From: Bacillota bacterium
GTDB taxonomy: Bacteria; Bacillota; Clostridia; Oscillospirales; Ruminococcaceae
Direction of reading: 5' to 3'
Length of the DNA stretch: 64,000 nucleotides
NCBI GenBank assembly: GCA_023443315.1
Contig: JAEZVA010000018.1
Span: 1 to 64,000 of the forward strand
Of the stretch, positions 17,114 to 26,837 are shown one piece after another. The translations under genes were made by a program, and so were the position numbers. Each line of letters opens with the position of its first letter. Position 1 is the stretch's first letter. A model generated the notes under the pieces. It saw nothing but the letters and a program-made list of their open reading frames with translations. It did not search any database and had not been told where the DNA came from.

Positions 17114-17142
17114 TTGATTTTTTAAGCAATCTGTTATATGAT
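17114..17142 (+). promoter_or_regulatory. araBAD promoter
   Basis: TTGATT (17114-17119) and TATGAT (17137-17142) with 17-bp spacing place the start of transcription at about 17150, next to the AraR operator. Confidence 0.6.
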
Positions 17143-17152
17143 GCTATTAAAG

Positions 17153-17164
17153 ATGTACGTACAA
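17153..17164. promoter_or_regulatory. AraR operator of araBAD
   Basis: ATGTACGTACAA contains the palindrome TGTACGTACA and differs by one base from the Bacillus AraR core TTGTACGTACAA. Its position just after the -10 box fits repression by roadblock. Confidence 0.8.
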
Positions 17165-17214
17165 CTTAAACGACGTAATCAACAGAAATGGATATACGGA
17201 AAGGAAGTCATATC

Positions 17215-18882
17215 ATGGCGAAATATGCAATCGGCGTAGATTTTGGTACGCTCTCAGGCCGAGCGGTGCTCGTTAATGTTGCAACGGGTGAAGAAGTTGC
17301 AAGTACAACTTACGAGTATCCCCATGGGGTTATGGATGAGACCCTTCCCGACGGCACAAAGCTAGGCGCCGACTGGGCGTTGCAGCACCCGACGGATTAC
17401 CTTGCGGTGTTTGCACATACCATACCCGGCGTGCTAGAAAGCGCTAATGTCTCGGCGCAGGATGTCATCGGCATCGGTACCGATTTTACGGCGTGCACGG
17501 TGCTCCCTGTCAAGGCGGACGGCACCCCCCTGTGCTTCCTTCCCGAGTTTGCATCCAACCCGCATGCGTATATCAAGCTGTGGAAGCACCACGCGGCACA
17601 GGATAAGGCAAACAAGCTCAATCAAATAGCGGCGGACATGGGCGAGGATTGGCTCGCGCGGTACGGCGGTAAGATATCGTCCGAATGGCTGTTTCCCAAG
17701 GTGTGGCAGGTTTTAGACGAAGCGCCCGAGGTCTATGACGCCGCGGATTATTTTATCGAAGCGGCGGACTGGGTTATCTGGCAGCTTACCGGCGTTCAGA
17801 CGCGCAACTCCTGCACCGCAGGCTATAAGGCAATCTGGCATAAGCGCAAAGGGTACCCGGATAAAGAATTCTTCAAGGCACTCGACCCGCGCTTTGAAAA
17901 CGTGGTGGAGGATAAATTAAACTGCCCCATTACGCCCTTGGGCTGTAAAGCGGGTGAGATCACCGAGCTATCCGCGTCCTTGACGGGTCTTGTACCCGGC
18001 ACTGCGGTTGCGGTAGGCAATGTGGATGCACACGTGACTGTGCCGGCAGTGGGCATCGATGGTCCCGGAAAGATTCTTGCCATCATGGGCACATCCACTT
18101 GCCATATCCTGCTGGGTACCGAGGAGCGTGAAGTACCCGGTATGTGTGGCGTGGTGGAGGACGGCGTATACCCCGGCTTTTACGGCTACGAGGCAGGGCA
18201 GTCCTGCGTCGGAGACCACTTTGCCTGGTTTATTGAAAACTGCCTGCCCGCGTCCTATTACGAAGACGCGAAAAAGCAGGACATGAACATACATAAATAT
18301 CTGCGCGAGAAGGCGGAAAAGCTGGGTGTGGGCGAAAGCGGACTGGTTGCGCTGGATTGGTGGAATGGCAACCGTTCTGTGCTGGTGGATGTAGACCTTA
18401 CCGGAATGATGCTGGGTATGACGTTGCAGACAAAACCCGAGGAGATCTACCGTGCCCTGATTGAGGCGACCGCCTACGGTACCAGAAAGATTGTTGAAAC
18501 GTTTAGCGCAAACGGCGTACCAGTCGATGAGTTTTACGCCTCCGGCGGCATCTCGCAAAAAGACCCGATGACCATGCAGATCTATGCGGACGTATTGGGT
18601 ATCCCCGTAAAGATTGCAGGCTCCTTGCAGGGTCCGGCACTCGGTTCTGCCATCTTTGCGGCGGTAGCGGCGGGCAGTGAGCGCGGCGGATATGACTCGG
18701 TCTTTGACGGCGCAAAGGTTATGGGCAAGCTGAGAGACGAGATGTATACCCCCATCCCCGAAAACAAGGCGATGTACGATAAGCTGTATGCCGAGTACAG
18801 CATCCTGCACGACTATTTCGGACGCGGCGCTAACGATGTGATGAAGCGTCTCAAGGAGATAAAAAAGGCATACAAGGGATAA
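17215..18882 (+). CDS. araB: L-ribulokinase AraB
   Basis: A 555-residue FGGY-family sugar kinase that phosphorylates L-ribulose, the second step of arabinose breakdown. The N-terminal phosphate loop YAIGVDFGTLSGRAVLVN, the middle IMGTSTCHILL and the C-terminal AYGTRKIVETF and YASGGISQKDPM segments are typical of AraB. The ATG at 17215 follows AAAGGAAG; an upstream frame extension of nine residues lacks a ribosome binding site. It is the first gene of araBAD and is controlled by the operator at 17153. Confidence 0.96.
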   Translation: MAKYAIGVDFGTLSGRAVLVNVATGEEVASTTYEYPHGVMDETLPDGTKLGADWALQHPTDYLAVFAHTIPGVLESANVSAQDVIGIGTDFTACTVLPVKADGTPLCFLPEFASNPHAYIKLWKHHAAQDKANKLNQIAADMGEDWLARYGGKISSEWLFPKVWQVLDEAPEVYDAADYFIEAADWVIWQLTGVQTRNSCTAGYKAIWHKRKGYPDKEFFKALDPRFENVVEDKLNCPITPLGCKAGEITELSASLTGLVPGTAVAVGNVDAHVTVPAVGIDGPGKILAIMGTSTCHILLGTEEREVPGMCGVVEDGVYPGFYGYEAGQSCVGDHFAWFIENCLPASYYEDAKKQDMNIHKYLREKAEKLGVGESGLVALDWWNGNRSVLVDVDLTGMMLGMTLQTKPEEIYRALIEATAYGTRKIVETFSANGVPVDEFYASGGISQKDPMTMQIYADVLGIPVKIAGSLQGPALGSAIFAAVAAGSERGGYDSVFDGAKVMGKLRDEMYTPIPENKAMYDKLYAEYSILHDYFGRGANDVMKRLKEIKKAYKG

Positions 18883-18921
18883 CTGTTTAGATAGAAAACA
18901 ACATTGTTGGGAGGCTATACG

Positions 18922-20403
18922 ATGTCAACATTAAGTCAATACGAGTTTTGGTTTATAACAGGCAGCCAGCACCTGTACGGGGAAGAAACCCTACGGCAGG
19001 TTGCCGAGCATTCGCAGGCTATGGTAAAGGCGTTTGGTGAAAGCGCCGTGCTGCCCTGCAAGATCGTTTACAAACCGGTTGTGAAAACACCCGATGAGAT
19101 TAGCGAAGTAATCCGCGAGGCAAACCACAGTAAGCAGTGCGCGGGTATTATTACTTGGATGCACACCTTCTCGCCCTCTAAGATGTGGATTAACGGGCTT
19201 GCCATGCTACAAAAGCCCTATCTGCACCTGCACACCCAGTATAACCGTCAGATACCCAATCTTGGCATCGACATGGACTTTATGAACCTAAACCAGTCTG
19301 CGCACGGCGACAGAGAGCACGGCTTTATTGGTGCACGTATGCGTCTGGCGCGCAAGGTCGTTGTAGGTTATTGGGAAGACACCGACGTACAGGAGAAGAT
19401 GGGTGCCTGGATGCGTACCGCCGTTGGCGTTGCGGTAAGCAAGGATTTAAAGGTCATGCGTTTTGGCGACAATATGCGTCAGGTTGCTGTGACCGAAGGC
19501 GATAAGGTAGAGGCGCAGATTAAGCTGGGCTGGCAGGTGAACACCACCGCGGTGGGCGACCTTGCCGATGCGGCAGCTGCCGTGACCGATGCGGAGGTAG
19601 AGGCTGCGTATGCGGACTGTGTCGCGCGCTACAGCATAAACACCGAGGATATCGGCTCGATAAAATACCAGCTTCGCGAGGAGATTGCGATGCGCAAGCT
19701 GCTGAATGATGGCAGCTGCAAGGCGTTTACCACAAACTTTGAAGACCTGCATGGGCTCGCACAGCTGCCCGGGCTTGCCAGCCAGCGTCTGATGGAAGCG
19801 GGCTTTGGCTTTGGCGCGGAGGGCGACTGGAAGACCGCGGCGCTTGTGCACATCTTTAAGGCGATGGGCGAAGGGCTGAGCGGCGGCGCGACGCTGATGG
19901 AGGATTACACCTACGACCTGACTCAGGGCAGCGAGCTGATTCTCGGCGCACATATGCTTGAGATCTGCCCGACCATAGCGGCTGAAAAGCCGAAGGTTGA
20001 GGTGCACCCCCTTGGTATCGGCGGAAAGCTTCCCCCCGCACGACTGGTGTTTGAGGGCAAGGCAGGCAAAGCGGTTGCCGCTTCCCTGATTGATATGGGC
20101 GGCAGAATGCGCCTGATTGTAAACGACTGCGAGGTTGTAAAGCCCATCTATGAGATGCCCAACCTCCCCGTGGCGCGTGCCATGTGGAAGCCCCTGCCCG
20201 ACCTAAAGACAGCGGCAGAGGCGTGGATACTAGCAGGCGGCGCACATCATACGGCGTTCTCCTACGACCTGACTGCCGAGCAGCTGCGTGACTGGGCGGA
20301 GATGATGGACATCGAGTATATCCACATCGGCGACAGTACCGACATCGGCGCGCTGAAGCAGCAGCTTCTGTTCTCCGATATCGTGTGGAAGCTGAAGGCA
20401 TAA
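18922..20403 (+). CDS. araA: L-arabinose isomerase AraA
   Basis: A 493-residue enzyme that converts L-arabinose to L-ribulose. It has the family start QYEFWFITGSQHLYGEETLRQV, the WMHTFSPSKMWI segment, the metal-binding region DWKTAALVHIFKAMGEG and HTAFSYDLTAEQLRDWAEM. Manganese-dependent and cytosolic. The ATG at 18922 lies 7 nt after GGGAGG. It is 39 bp after araB and 28 bp before araD, within one operon. Confidence 0.97.
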   Translation: MSTLSQYEFWFITGSQHLYGEETLRQVAEHSQAMVKAFGESAVLPCKIVYKPVVKTPDEISEVIREANHSKQCAGIITWMHTFSPSKMWINGLAMLQKPYLHLHTQYNRQIPNLGIDMDFMNLNQSAHGDREHGFIGARMRLARKVVVGYWEDTDVQEKMGAWMRTAVGVAVSKDLKVMRFGDNMRQVAVTEGDKVEAQIKLGWQVNTTAVGDLADAAAAVTDAEVEAAYADCVARYSINTEDIGSIKYQLREEIAMRKLLNDGSCKAFTTNFEDLHGLAQLPGLASQRLMEAGFGFGAEGDWKTAALVHIFKAMGEGLSGGATLMEDYTYDLTQGSELILGAHMLEICPTIAAEKPKVEVHPLGIGGKLPPARLVFEGKAGKAVAASLIDMGGRMRLIVNDCEVVKPIYEMPNLPVARAMWKPLPDLKTAAEAWILAGGAHHTAFSYDLTAEQLRDWAEMMDIEYIHIGDSTDIGALKQQLLFSDIVWKLKA

Positions 20404-20431
20404 TATACTCGATTGAAAGGTTAAAACGGAT

Positions 20432-21127
20432 ATGCTCGAACAGTTAAAACAGCAGGTTTTAAAAGCAAACCTATTGCTGCCAAAATATAATCTGGTTACC
20501 TTCACGTGGGGCAATGTATCCGCGCTGGATAAGGAGACTGGGCTTGTAGTCATAAAGCCCTCCGGCGTGGAGTACGACAATATGCAGCCCGAGGATATGG
20601 TGGTTGTCAACCTGCAGGGCGAGGTAGTCGAAGGGCGGCTTAAGCCCTCCTCCGACACCGCAACCCATCTCGTACTCTACCGTGCCTTCCCCGAGATTGG
20701 CGGGATCGTGCACACCCACTCGCGCTGGGCGACCATCTGGGCGCAGGCGGGGCTAAGCATCCCCGCACTCGGCACAACCCATGCGGACTACTTCTACGAC
20801 AACATCCCCTGCACCCGCCGTATGACCCCCGCGGAGATTGAGGGCGAGTACGAAAAGGAAACGGGCAACGTGATTGTAGAGACAATACAGGGAACATCGG
20901 TGATGGATACCCCCGCGATTGTCGTAAACAGCCACGGACCGTTTGTGTGGGGGAAGGATGCCGACGACGCGGTATACCATGCGGTGGTGCTCGAGGAGAT
21001 TGCGATGATGGCGTGGCACACAAAAATGCTTTGCACCGAGAATACACGCATGCAGCAGGAGCTACTTGACAAACACTACCTGCGCAAGCACGGCAAAAAC
21101 GCGTATTATGGACAGACTACAACCTAA
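20432..21127 (+). CDS. araD: L-ribulose-5-phosphate 4-epimerase AraD
   Basis: A 231-residue class II aldolase-family epimerase that makes D-xylulose 5-phosphate, the link to the pentose phosphate pathway. It shows NLLLPKYNLVTFTWGNVSA, the substrate loop KPSGVEYD, the zinc ligands in HTHSRWATIWAQ and the later His in VVNSHGPFVWG. The length matches the family. It is last in araBAD and followed by a strong terminator. Confidence 0.96.
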   Translation: MLEQLKQQVLKANLLLPKYNLVTFTWGNVSALDKETGLVVIKPSGVEYDNMQPEDMVVVNLQGEVVEGRLKPSSDTATHLVLYRAFPEIGGIVHTHSRWATIWAQAGLSIPALGTTHADYFYDNIPCTRRMTPAEIEGEYEKETGNVIVETIQGTSVMDTPAIVVNSHGPFVWGKDADDAVYHAVVLEEIAMMAWHTKMLCTENTRMQQELLDKHYLRKHGKNAYYGQTTT

Positions 21128-21145
21128 AGATAATTCGATAATCGG

Positions 21146-21185
21146 GAAAAATTATGGCAGGACATCACTCCTGTCATAATTTTTC
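21146..21185 (+). terminator. araBAD terminator
   Basis: A 17-bp stem with one mismatch (21146-21162 with 21169-21185, arms containing AAAAATTATG and CATAATTTTT) ends in a T-run. Confidence 0.85.
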
Positions 21186-21243
21186 GCGCATAATTTCGGC
21201 AAGCAATCGGGTGCCAAACGGTTGGATACATTCCACAATGTTT

Positions 21244-21272
21244 TTGACACACAATTCAATTTTTTGTATAAT
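21244..21272 (+). promoter_or_regulatory. Consensus promoter of the two-component genes
   Basis: TTGACA (21244-21249) and TATAAT (21267-21272) with exactly 17 bp between them form a perfect sigma-A-type promoter, 25 bp before the response regulator start. Confidence 0.85.
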
Positions 21273-21296
21273 GAATTGGGATTGGGGAGATTATGT

Positions 21297-22916
21297 ATGA
21301 TTAAGGTTTTCTTGGTAGAAGATGAATTTGTTGTTCGTGAGGGCATAAAGAATAATATTGATTGGGCGGGTGAGGGCTTTCTGTTTTGCGGCGAGGCGGC
21401 GGACGGAGAACTTGCCCTTCCTTTGATTCGAGACGCGCAGCCAGACATTGTAATAACCGATATCTGCATGCCGTTTATGGACGGGCTGAAGCTTAGCCGC
21501 ATTATAAAAAGTGAACTGCCAAATTGCCGAATTTTAATTTTGAGCGGGCACGAAGAGTTTGCGTATGCCCAGGAAGCAATCCGCATCGGCGTAACGCAGT
21601 ATCTGCTAAAGCCCATTAACAGCAGCGAGTTGATTGATGTGGTAAAGCGGCTCGGCAAACAGATCCTCCGCGAACGGGAGGAACAGGACAACTACGAGCG
21701 CTATAAACACGACATGGCAGAAAGCGAGCAAAGCTTAAAGCTTAAGCTGTTCAACGAGATTATGGCGGGCAGCCTGTCTATCTATGAAATTTTAGAAAAG
21801 GGCAGGGAGCTCGGGTTAGAGTTAAGCGCAAAAAGTTACCAGATTGTGCTACTAAAGTACAGCCACACCTCATTTGACGAAGCCTTTTCTGCCGAGCTGC
21901 TTACCTTAACCGAGCAGTTTACCCGCATTGACAACGGAAAGGAACGAATCATCCTGTTTGACCGTGCCATAGAGGGATGGGCGATCCTGATTATGGCAGA
22001 CTCTCCCCAGCAGCTGCACGCTATTCGTGAGGATTATTTGGCAAAGTGCATAGCGCTTTTTAAGCAGCACCCAAACGTGGGGTACTTCGGAGGGATTGGT
22101 TCGGTTGCCGACCGGCTTACCACGCTTTCCCAGTCGTTTGAAAATGCACAGCGTGCGTTTGCACAGCGGTTTTTGCTTAAACGAAACGACATTGTCGATT
22201 TTGACCCGGTCGTACAAAACCACGATGCCGCGGGGTTGTGTTCGGACATGCAGGAGCTCGGAGCGCTGGATTTACATAAGGTGCAGGACTTTTTACGGGG
22301 CGGCGAGATAGGGGAAATCGAGTTTTTTGTCGAGAAGCTCTTAAACAGCATCGGCAGCTCGAACGAGCGGTCTCTATTGTTTCGCCAGTATGTTTATATG
22401 GATATCTTCGTCACGGTATCAACGTTCTTAAAAAGCATCGGGGAGGAAGAGGTAGTGCCGGAAGAGCCCTTCTCCAGCCCCGAGCAGATGAACGACCTAA
22501 TAAACAACCCGAGCAAGGCAAAGGACTATCTGATACGTCTTTTTGCCGAGGCGTTCAAGTATAGAGAAGCACTTCGCTCCAAACGTTACCATCGCATGAT
22601 TGATCAAGCCAAAGATTATATCAGTGAGCACTACAACAACGAGGACCTTTCGCTTAACGATGTGGCGGAGTATGTAAACATCAGCCCCAGCCATTTCAGC
22701 TCGGTTTTTGGTCGCGAGACAGGGCAAAGCTTTATTCGCTATGTGACCGACCAGCGCATGGCAAAGGCAAAGGATCTGCTCAAGTGCACTGACCTTCGCT
22801 GTTCAGAGATTGGGTTTAACGTCGGCTATAGGGACCCAAACTATTTTTCTTATCTGTTTAAAAAGCTCTATCACTGTTCGCCCATGCAATATCGGCGCTC
22901 CTCTAAGCTCGGTTAA
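21297..22916 (+). CDS. YesN-type response regulator with AraC DNA-binding domain
   Basis: A 539-residue regulator. A receiver domain (residues 1-120) has acidic residues in VEDE, phospho-acceptor Asp55 in ITDICMP and Lys in LLKPI. A long middle region (about 130-430) follows, then two AraC helix-turn-helix motifs (about 435-535, with LNDVAEYVNISPSHFSSVF and SEIGFNVGYRDPNYFSYLF). Such YesN proteins pair with YesM kinases to switch on sugar uptake genes. The ATG at 21297 follows GGGGAG; the longer frame would include the promoter. Confidence 0.93.
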   Translation: MIKVFLVEDEFVVREGIKNNIDWAGEGFLFCGEAADGELALPLIRDAQPDIVITDICMPFMDGLKLSRIIKSELPNCRILILSGHEEFAYAQEAIRIGVTQYLLKPINSSELIDVVKRLGKQILREREEQDNYERYKHDMAESEQSLKLKLFNEIMAGSLSIYEILEKGRELGLELSAKSYQIVLLKYSHTSFDEAFSAELLTLTEQFTRIDNGKERIILFDRAIEGWAILIMADSPQQLHAIREDYLAKCIALFKQHPNVGYFGGIGSVADRLTTLSQSFENAQRAFAQRFLLKRNDIVDFDPVVQNHDAAGLCSDMQELGALDLHKVQDFLRGGEIGEIEFFVEKLLNSIGSSNERSLLFRQYVYMDIFVTVSTFLKSIGEEEVVPEEPFSSPEQMNDLINNPSKAKDYLIRLFAEAFKYREALRSKRYHRMIDQAKDYISEHYNNEDLSLNDVAEYVNISPSHFSSVFGRETGQSFIRYVTDQRMAKAKDLLKCTDLRCSEIGFNVGYRDPNYFSYLFKKLYHCSPMQYRRSSKLG

Positions 22917-22958
22917 TGTCCGCCAAGCAAATGGTGCTACCTGTTGGGAGTGGAGTTT

Positions 22959-24434
22959 TTGAGAAGTAAGCTACTACATAAAGTACGAGATTATTTTGGC
23001 GATCTAAAGCTCAACCGTAAGATACAGCTTGCCCTTGTCTTAATCATTGTTCCGTTGTTTTGTCTATTTTCCGTTTTGTTTTTTAGTATCTATCGGTTTA
23101 ACCAAAACTACGATCTTATCATTGCAAACGCCTCCGAAGCAGGGCGTTTTAGTATTAAGTTTAAAGAAGAGTTCGATTATAAGGTTTACCTGTTAATTGC
23201 GGGTCATTCCACCTTTGAGGTGGAAAAGCCCTACGAAGCAATCAACGAGGCGCGCACCATTGTCTCGGCGCTTATCCACAACACCAATCACCCCGAAAAC
23301 AGAAGTCGCGCCGAGATGATTATGAAGCTGCTGCAAAACCTAGAGGAGTACATGCTGCGCATAGAGCAAAATAAGATTGAGGGCGGGCATTACGACGAGA
23401 ATATTGCGATATGGGAGAACTACGTACAGCTCGTAACAGGGCTAATCCAGTCCAATGTGCTAGAGTACGCCTATTACGAGATTCAGGATATGGAGCACCT
23501 GCGTGCGCAGGTTTCTGAAGAACTAGACGATATCGTTGTTGTCGGCGCGGGAACTTTTGCCGCACTGTTTGTACTGGCACTTTCGATGTCGGTCATTATT
23601 CCAAACAGCATTGCTAAGCCCATACAGTACTTTAACAGCATAACAAAGCAGGTGGCGATGGGTGACCTATCGGTACGCGTGCATTCCGTTCATGGGGCGG
23701 AGGTAAAAAGCCTTGCATCCTCACTGAACATGATGATAGAAAAGATAGAAAACCTGCTTTTGGCGGTGCAAAAGGATCAAACCACGCTGCGAGAAGCGGA
23801 GCTTGAGCTGTTGCAGGCACAGATTAACCCGCATTTTTTATACAACACGCTGGACACGATAATCTGGCTGGCGGAGGCGGGCAAGCAGGGTGAGGTGGTA
23901 GAGATTGTTGGCGCACTGTCCGACTTCTTTCGAACTTCACTCAACCACGGCAACGGGATGTTTGCGCTGCGTGAGGAGGAAAAGCACGTACGAAGCTATC
24001 TGCAAATTCAGCAGGTACGATACCAGGATATACTGGAATACGAGATAACCATACCCGAAGCACTTAAGGATGTAATGATGCCAAAGATAACATTGCAGCC
24101 GCTTGTAGAAAACGCGCTGTATCACGGCATTAAGAACCGCAGAGGCGGCGGAAAAATCAGTATTTACGCCAGCGTGGTTGACGATAATGTATGTATTACA
24201 GTAGAGGACAACGGAATTGGTATGACACCGGAACGCTTATCGGCGGTAACGAGTCAGCTTAGCAGAAGAGAAGTACTGGAGCAAAAACGAAAGCACGATT
24301 CCTACGGACTGTTTAACGTCAGCGAGCGGATAACGCTGAAATTCGGGAAGCAGTATGGGTTAGTAATCTCCAGTGTCTATGGCGAAGGAACCAAGGTGCA
24401 GGTTGTTATTCCGCATCAAGCGGCAGAACCATGA
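22959..24434 (+). CDS. YesM-type sensor histidine kinase
   Basis: A membrane kinase of about 491 residues. TM1 (about 22-45), an extracytoplasmic helical sensor (about 50-185), TM2 (about 188-210), a HAMP linker (about 210-262) with NSIAKPIQYFN, then the His_kinase domain with phospho-accepting His292 in INPHFLYNTLD, and a HATPase_c domain with VENALYHGIKNR and VEDNGIGM. No ATG is available; the TTG at 22959 lies 8 nt after GGGAG, while TTG 22944 and GTG 22950 are alternatives. It follows its response regulator by about 40 bp. Confidence 0.92.
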   Translation: MRSKLLHKVRDYFGDLKLNRKIQLALVLIIVPLFCLFSVLFFSIYRFNQNYDLIIANASEAGRFSIKFKEEFDYKVYLLIAGHSTFEVEKPYEAINEARTIVSALIHNTNHPENRSRAEMIMKLLQNLEEYMLRIEQNKIEGGHYDENIAIWENYVQLVTGLIQSNVLEYAYYEIQDMEHLRAQVSEELDDIVVVGAGTFAALFVLALSMSVIIPNSIAKPIQYFNSITKQVAMGDLSVRVHSVHGAEVKSLASSLNMMIEKIENLLLAVQKDQTTLREAELELLQAQINPHFLYNTLDTIIWLAEAGKQGEVVEIVGALSDFFRTSLNHGNGMFALREEEKHVRSYLQIQQVRYQDILEYEITIPEALKDVMMPKITLQPLVENALYHGIKNRRGGGKISIYASVVDDNVCITVEDNGIGMTPERLSAVTSQLSRREVLEQKRKHDSYGLFNVSERITLKFGKQYGLVISSVYGEGTKVQVVIPHQAAEP

Positions 24435-24568
24435 GTTCGAATAGCAGCTGCACAAAATCCAAATTACATAAGTAAATTAGTTATAGAAAAAACCAAACAA
24501 CTTAAAAGACAATAAAGTATAAACCTGAGCGATACGGAGTTTATATTAAAAGAGGAGGTCAAAATGAG

Positions 24569-25603
24569 ATGAAGCTTTATAAGACGATAACCGCGGTGGT
24601 TATGGTAGTTATGATGCTTGCGGCATTTGCCGGCTGCGCCAGCACAACGCCTGCACCTGCTCCCGATGTCCCTTTGGCGGACGAACCCGCAAACGACGCG
24701 AAGGAACTGATTTATGTTGGCTTTGTTCAGGTAGGTGCGGAGTCTAACTGGCGTATTGCGAACACCCAATCGATGCAGGAGACCTTTACCGAGGCAAACG
24801 GCTATAAATTCGAGATGGTGGATGCTCAGCAGAAAACCGAAAAGCAGATTACCGCAATCCGTGACTTCATTCAAAAAGACGTAGATTACATCGTACTTGC
24901 TCCGAACACGGAAGCTGGATGGGATACGGTTCTCGAAGAAGCCAGAGAGGCAGGCATCCCCGTTATTATCGTTGACCGTATGATCGAGACCACAGACGAC
25001 ACCCTCTTCACCGCTTGGGTTGGCTCCAACTTTAAGCAGGAAGGTTACGACGCAGTAACCGCTTTAGAGGGCGCACTCAAAGCAAAGGGCATCGACCCCA
25101 ATTCCGAGCTTAACATTGTTACCCTGCAGGGAACCATGGGTTCTTCCCCACAGATTGGTCGTACCGAAGGCTTTGCCGAGAAGATGACCGCGTTTCCCGG
25201 TTGGAAGATACTTGACAAACAATCCGGCGACTTCACACAGGAAAAAGGTCAGGAAGTTATGCAATCCTTCCTAGAGACCTTCCCGAACATCGATGTAGTG
25301 ATTGCCGAGAACGACAACATGGCGTTTGGTGCAGTTAAGGCAATCAAGGCGGCAGGTAAAACCTGCGGACCCAATGGCGATATCACAATCGTTTCCTTCG
25401 ACGCGGTTAAGACTGCTTTTGAAGCAATGATTGCCGGAGACATTGACGTTGAAGTAGAGTGTAACCCGCTGCACGGTCCTCGTGTTGCAAGCTTAATCGA
25501 AGCACTTCAGGCCGGCAAGTCTGTTGACAAGATTTCGTATGTTGAGGAAGGTATCTTCTACGCTGCCGATGCCGCTGCTACCTTGCCATCTCGCGCTTAC
25601 TGA
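24569..25603 (+). CDS. YtfQ-like sugar-binding lipoprotein, orphan
   Basis: A 344-residue periplasmic-binding-protein-type lipoprotein with signal peptide and lipobox (FAGC, Cys about residue 23). The mature part starts LIYVGFVQVGAESNWRIANT and includes DAQQKTEKQITAIRDF, LQGTMGSSPQIGRTEGF and SGDFTQEKGQEVMQSF, very close in pattern to E. coli YtfQ, the galactofuranose/arabinose binding protein. No ATPase or permease follows; a terminator is 39 bp downstream. It may act as a sugar sensor for the adjacent YesMN pair or work with a distant transporter. The first nearby ATG (24564) runs into a stop, so 24569 is the start, after AGGAGG. Confidence 0.92.
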   Translation: MKLYKTITAVVMVVMMLAAFAGCASTTPAPAPDVPLADEPANDAKELIYVGFVQVGAESNWRIANTQSMQETFTEANGYKFEMVDAQQKTEKQITAIRDFIQKDVDYIVLAPNTEAGWDTVLEEAREAGIPVIIVDRMIETTDDTLFTAWVGSNFKQEGYDAVTALEGALKAKGIDPNSELNIVTLQGTMGSSPQIGRTEGFAEKMTAFPGWKILDKQSGDFTQEKGQEVMQSFLETFPNIDVVIAENDNMAFGAVKAIKAAGKTCGPNGDITIVSFDAVKTAFEAMIAGDIDVEVECNPLHGPRVASLIEALQAGKSVDKISYVEEGIFYAADAAATLPSRAY

Positions 25604-25641
25604 TTTCGATTTATTTAAAGGAATACATCATTACTGCACAA

Positions 25642-25687
25642 CCGCCGGAGAGCCAAACTACAGATGGCTCTCCGGCGGACACTTTTT
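25642..25687 (+). terminator. Strong terminator after the YtfQ-like gene
   Basis: CCGCCGGAGAGCCA (25642-25655) pairs perfectly with TGGCTCTCCGGCGG (25665-25678), followed by ACACTTTTT. Confidence 0.9.
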
Positions 25688-25780
25688 AATGGGTGAGATG
25701 ATTGGCAGGCTCAAACGAAATACTAATCATGCGTCATATCACCAGAGCTACTACATTCTTTGAACATGAGAATATATCGA

Positions 25781-26668
25781 TCATACTCTTTTTAAGAAGC
25801 TAGCGTACCAACTGGGAATCACATTTTGCATATTGCTATACCATTGTAAAATATCTTTTGCTTGATTTTGCATTGTGTTGATTTCATCCTGACCAAATGG
25901 TATAGCCCAAGGTATGGATGAGAGCGTGTTACATGAAATATACAGCGCCAAGAGTTGCCAAAACAGTAAAGGAACCTGATTGTCAAAATACCCGTCAACC
26001 ATTCCAGATGCAAACATAGGCGTTTTCTGTGCACACCATACGATACGGTTGAATTCTTCCCATGGGTCCCCGAAGTCGAATCGGTCAAAATCGATGATTT
26101 GTAGCTCTTTGCGGGTATCAATCATCATGTTACCAATATGATAATCTCCGTGTTGAAACACTTGTGGACGGTTTTTCAGCAAGTGGCGATTGGCGCTAAT
26201 GTAATCTAAAAACACCTGTCCATATTCATATTTGATTGGACAATTTAAGTACATTTTAATTTTACTGTCAATCTTGCGATTAAAACGAGTTTCCCAATCT
26301 TCCTGTGTATTGGGTGCAGGGATGGAATGAATCACTTTCAGAATCTGACCAGCCTTTTTGCCATAGCGGTACTGCTCGCTATCAGAAAGCGTTGGTATTA
26401 CGGTCTCTGCATCGCACCCGTCAATCCAGCTTTGAATAGAATATGTACCCTCATCACAAAAGCCGAACTCAATCGGTTGACACATAGGAACACCCAGACT
26501 GGAGACCTGTTGCATCATTCTAAACATATCCTGGCGAGTGGCACTTTTTTCATGTGGGGTAATTCGAAGAATATGCTTTGTGCCGGCATGGTCGGTTACA
26601 CAATATTTTTTATCGCATGACCATCCTTTATCGATTGTCGTTGTGATTGCGTAGTTACACAAGGACAA
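25781..26668 (-). CDS. APH-family phosphotransferase
   Basis: About 295 residues of the aminoglycoside-phosphotransferase/choline-kinase fold. The nucleotide-binding strand region is IDKGWSCDKKYCVTD; the catalytic loop is VFQHGDYHIGNMMID (HGD with Asn downstream), and the metal-binding motif is IIDFDRFDFGDPWEEF. Small-molecule kinases of this type are common in Clostridia and mostly of unknown substrate; drug resistance should not be assumed. TTG 26668, preceded by GGGGGTGAT, is chosen because it gives an N-terminus close to the conserved IDKGWS; an ATG at 26704 would add 12 residues. Base composition is more AT-rich than the surroundings, hinting at transfer. Confidence 0.8.
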   Translation of the reverse strand: MSLCNYAITTTIDKGWSCDKKYCVTDHAGTKHILRITPHEKSATRQDMFRMMQQVSSLGVPMCQPIEFGFCDEGTYSIQSWIDGCDAETVIPTLSDSEQYRYGKKAGQILKVIHSIPAPNTQEDWETRFNRKIDSKIKMYLNCPIKYEYGQVFLDYISANRHLLKNRPQVFQHGDYHIGNMMIDTRKELQIIDFDRFDFGDPWEEFNRIVWCAQKTPMFASGMVDGYFDNQVPLLFWQLLALYISCNTLSSIPWAIPFGQDEINTMQNQAKDILQWYSNMQNVIPSWYASFLKRV

Positions 26669-26837
26669 CAATATCACCCCCAACCAATACAATTTTAAGT
26701 ACATACAGGTAAAAAAGAAGTCGTTTCCTATTCAAGTTCGACTTCCCTCAGCGTACGATTCGGTGAAATACGGGTTACAATATCGGGTTAGGGCAATTTG
26801 CAGTAACATTCGTTTCTTGTGGGTACTACGATTATGT

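Noticed and set aside
17968..18810. 280-codon open frame antisense to araB
   Set aside because: araB is an unambiguous full-length kinase; the antisense frame has no family features.
25781..26668. Acquired aminoglycoside resistance gene
   Set aside because: Only the general phosphotransferase fold is seen; motifs do not point to a named resistance enzyme.
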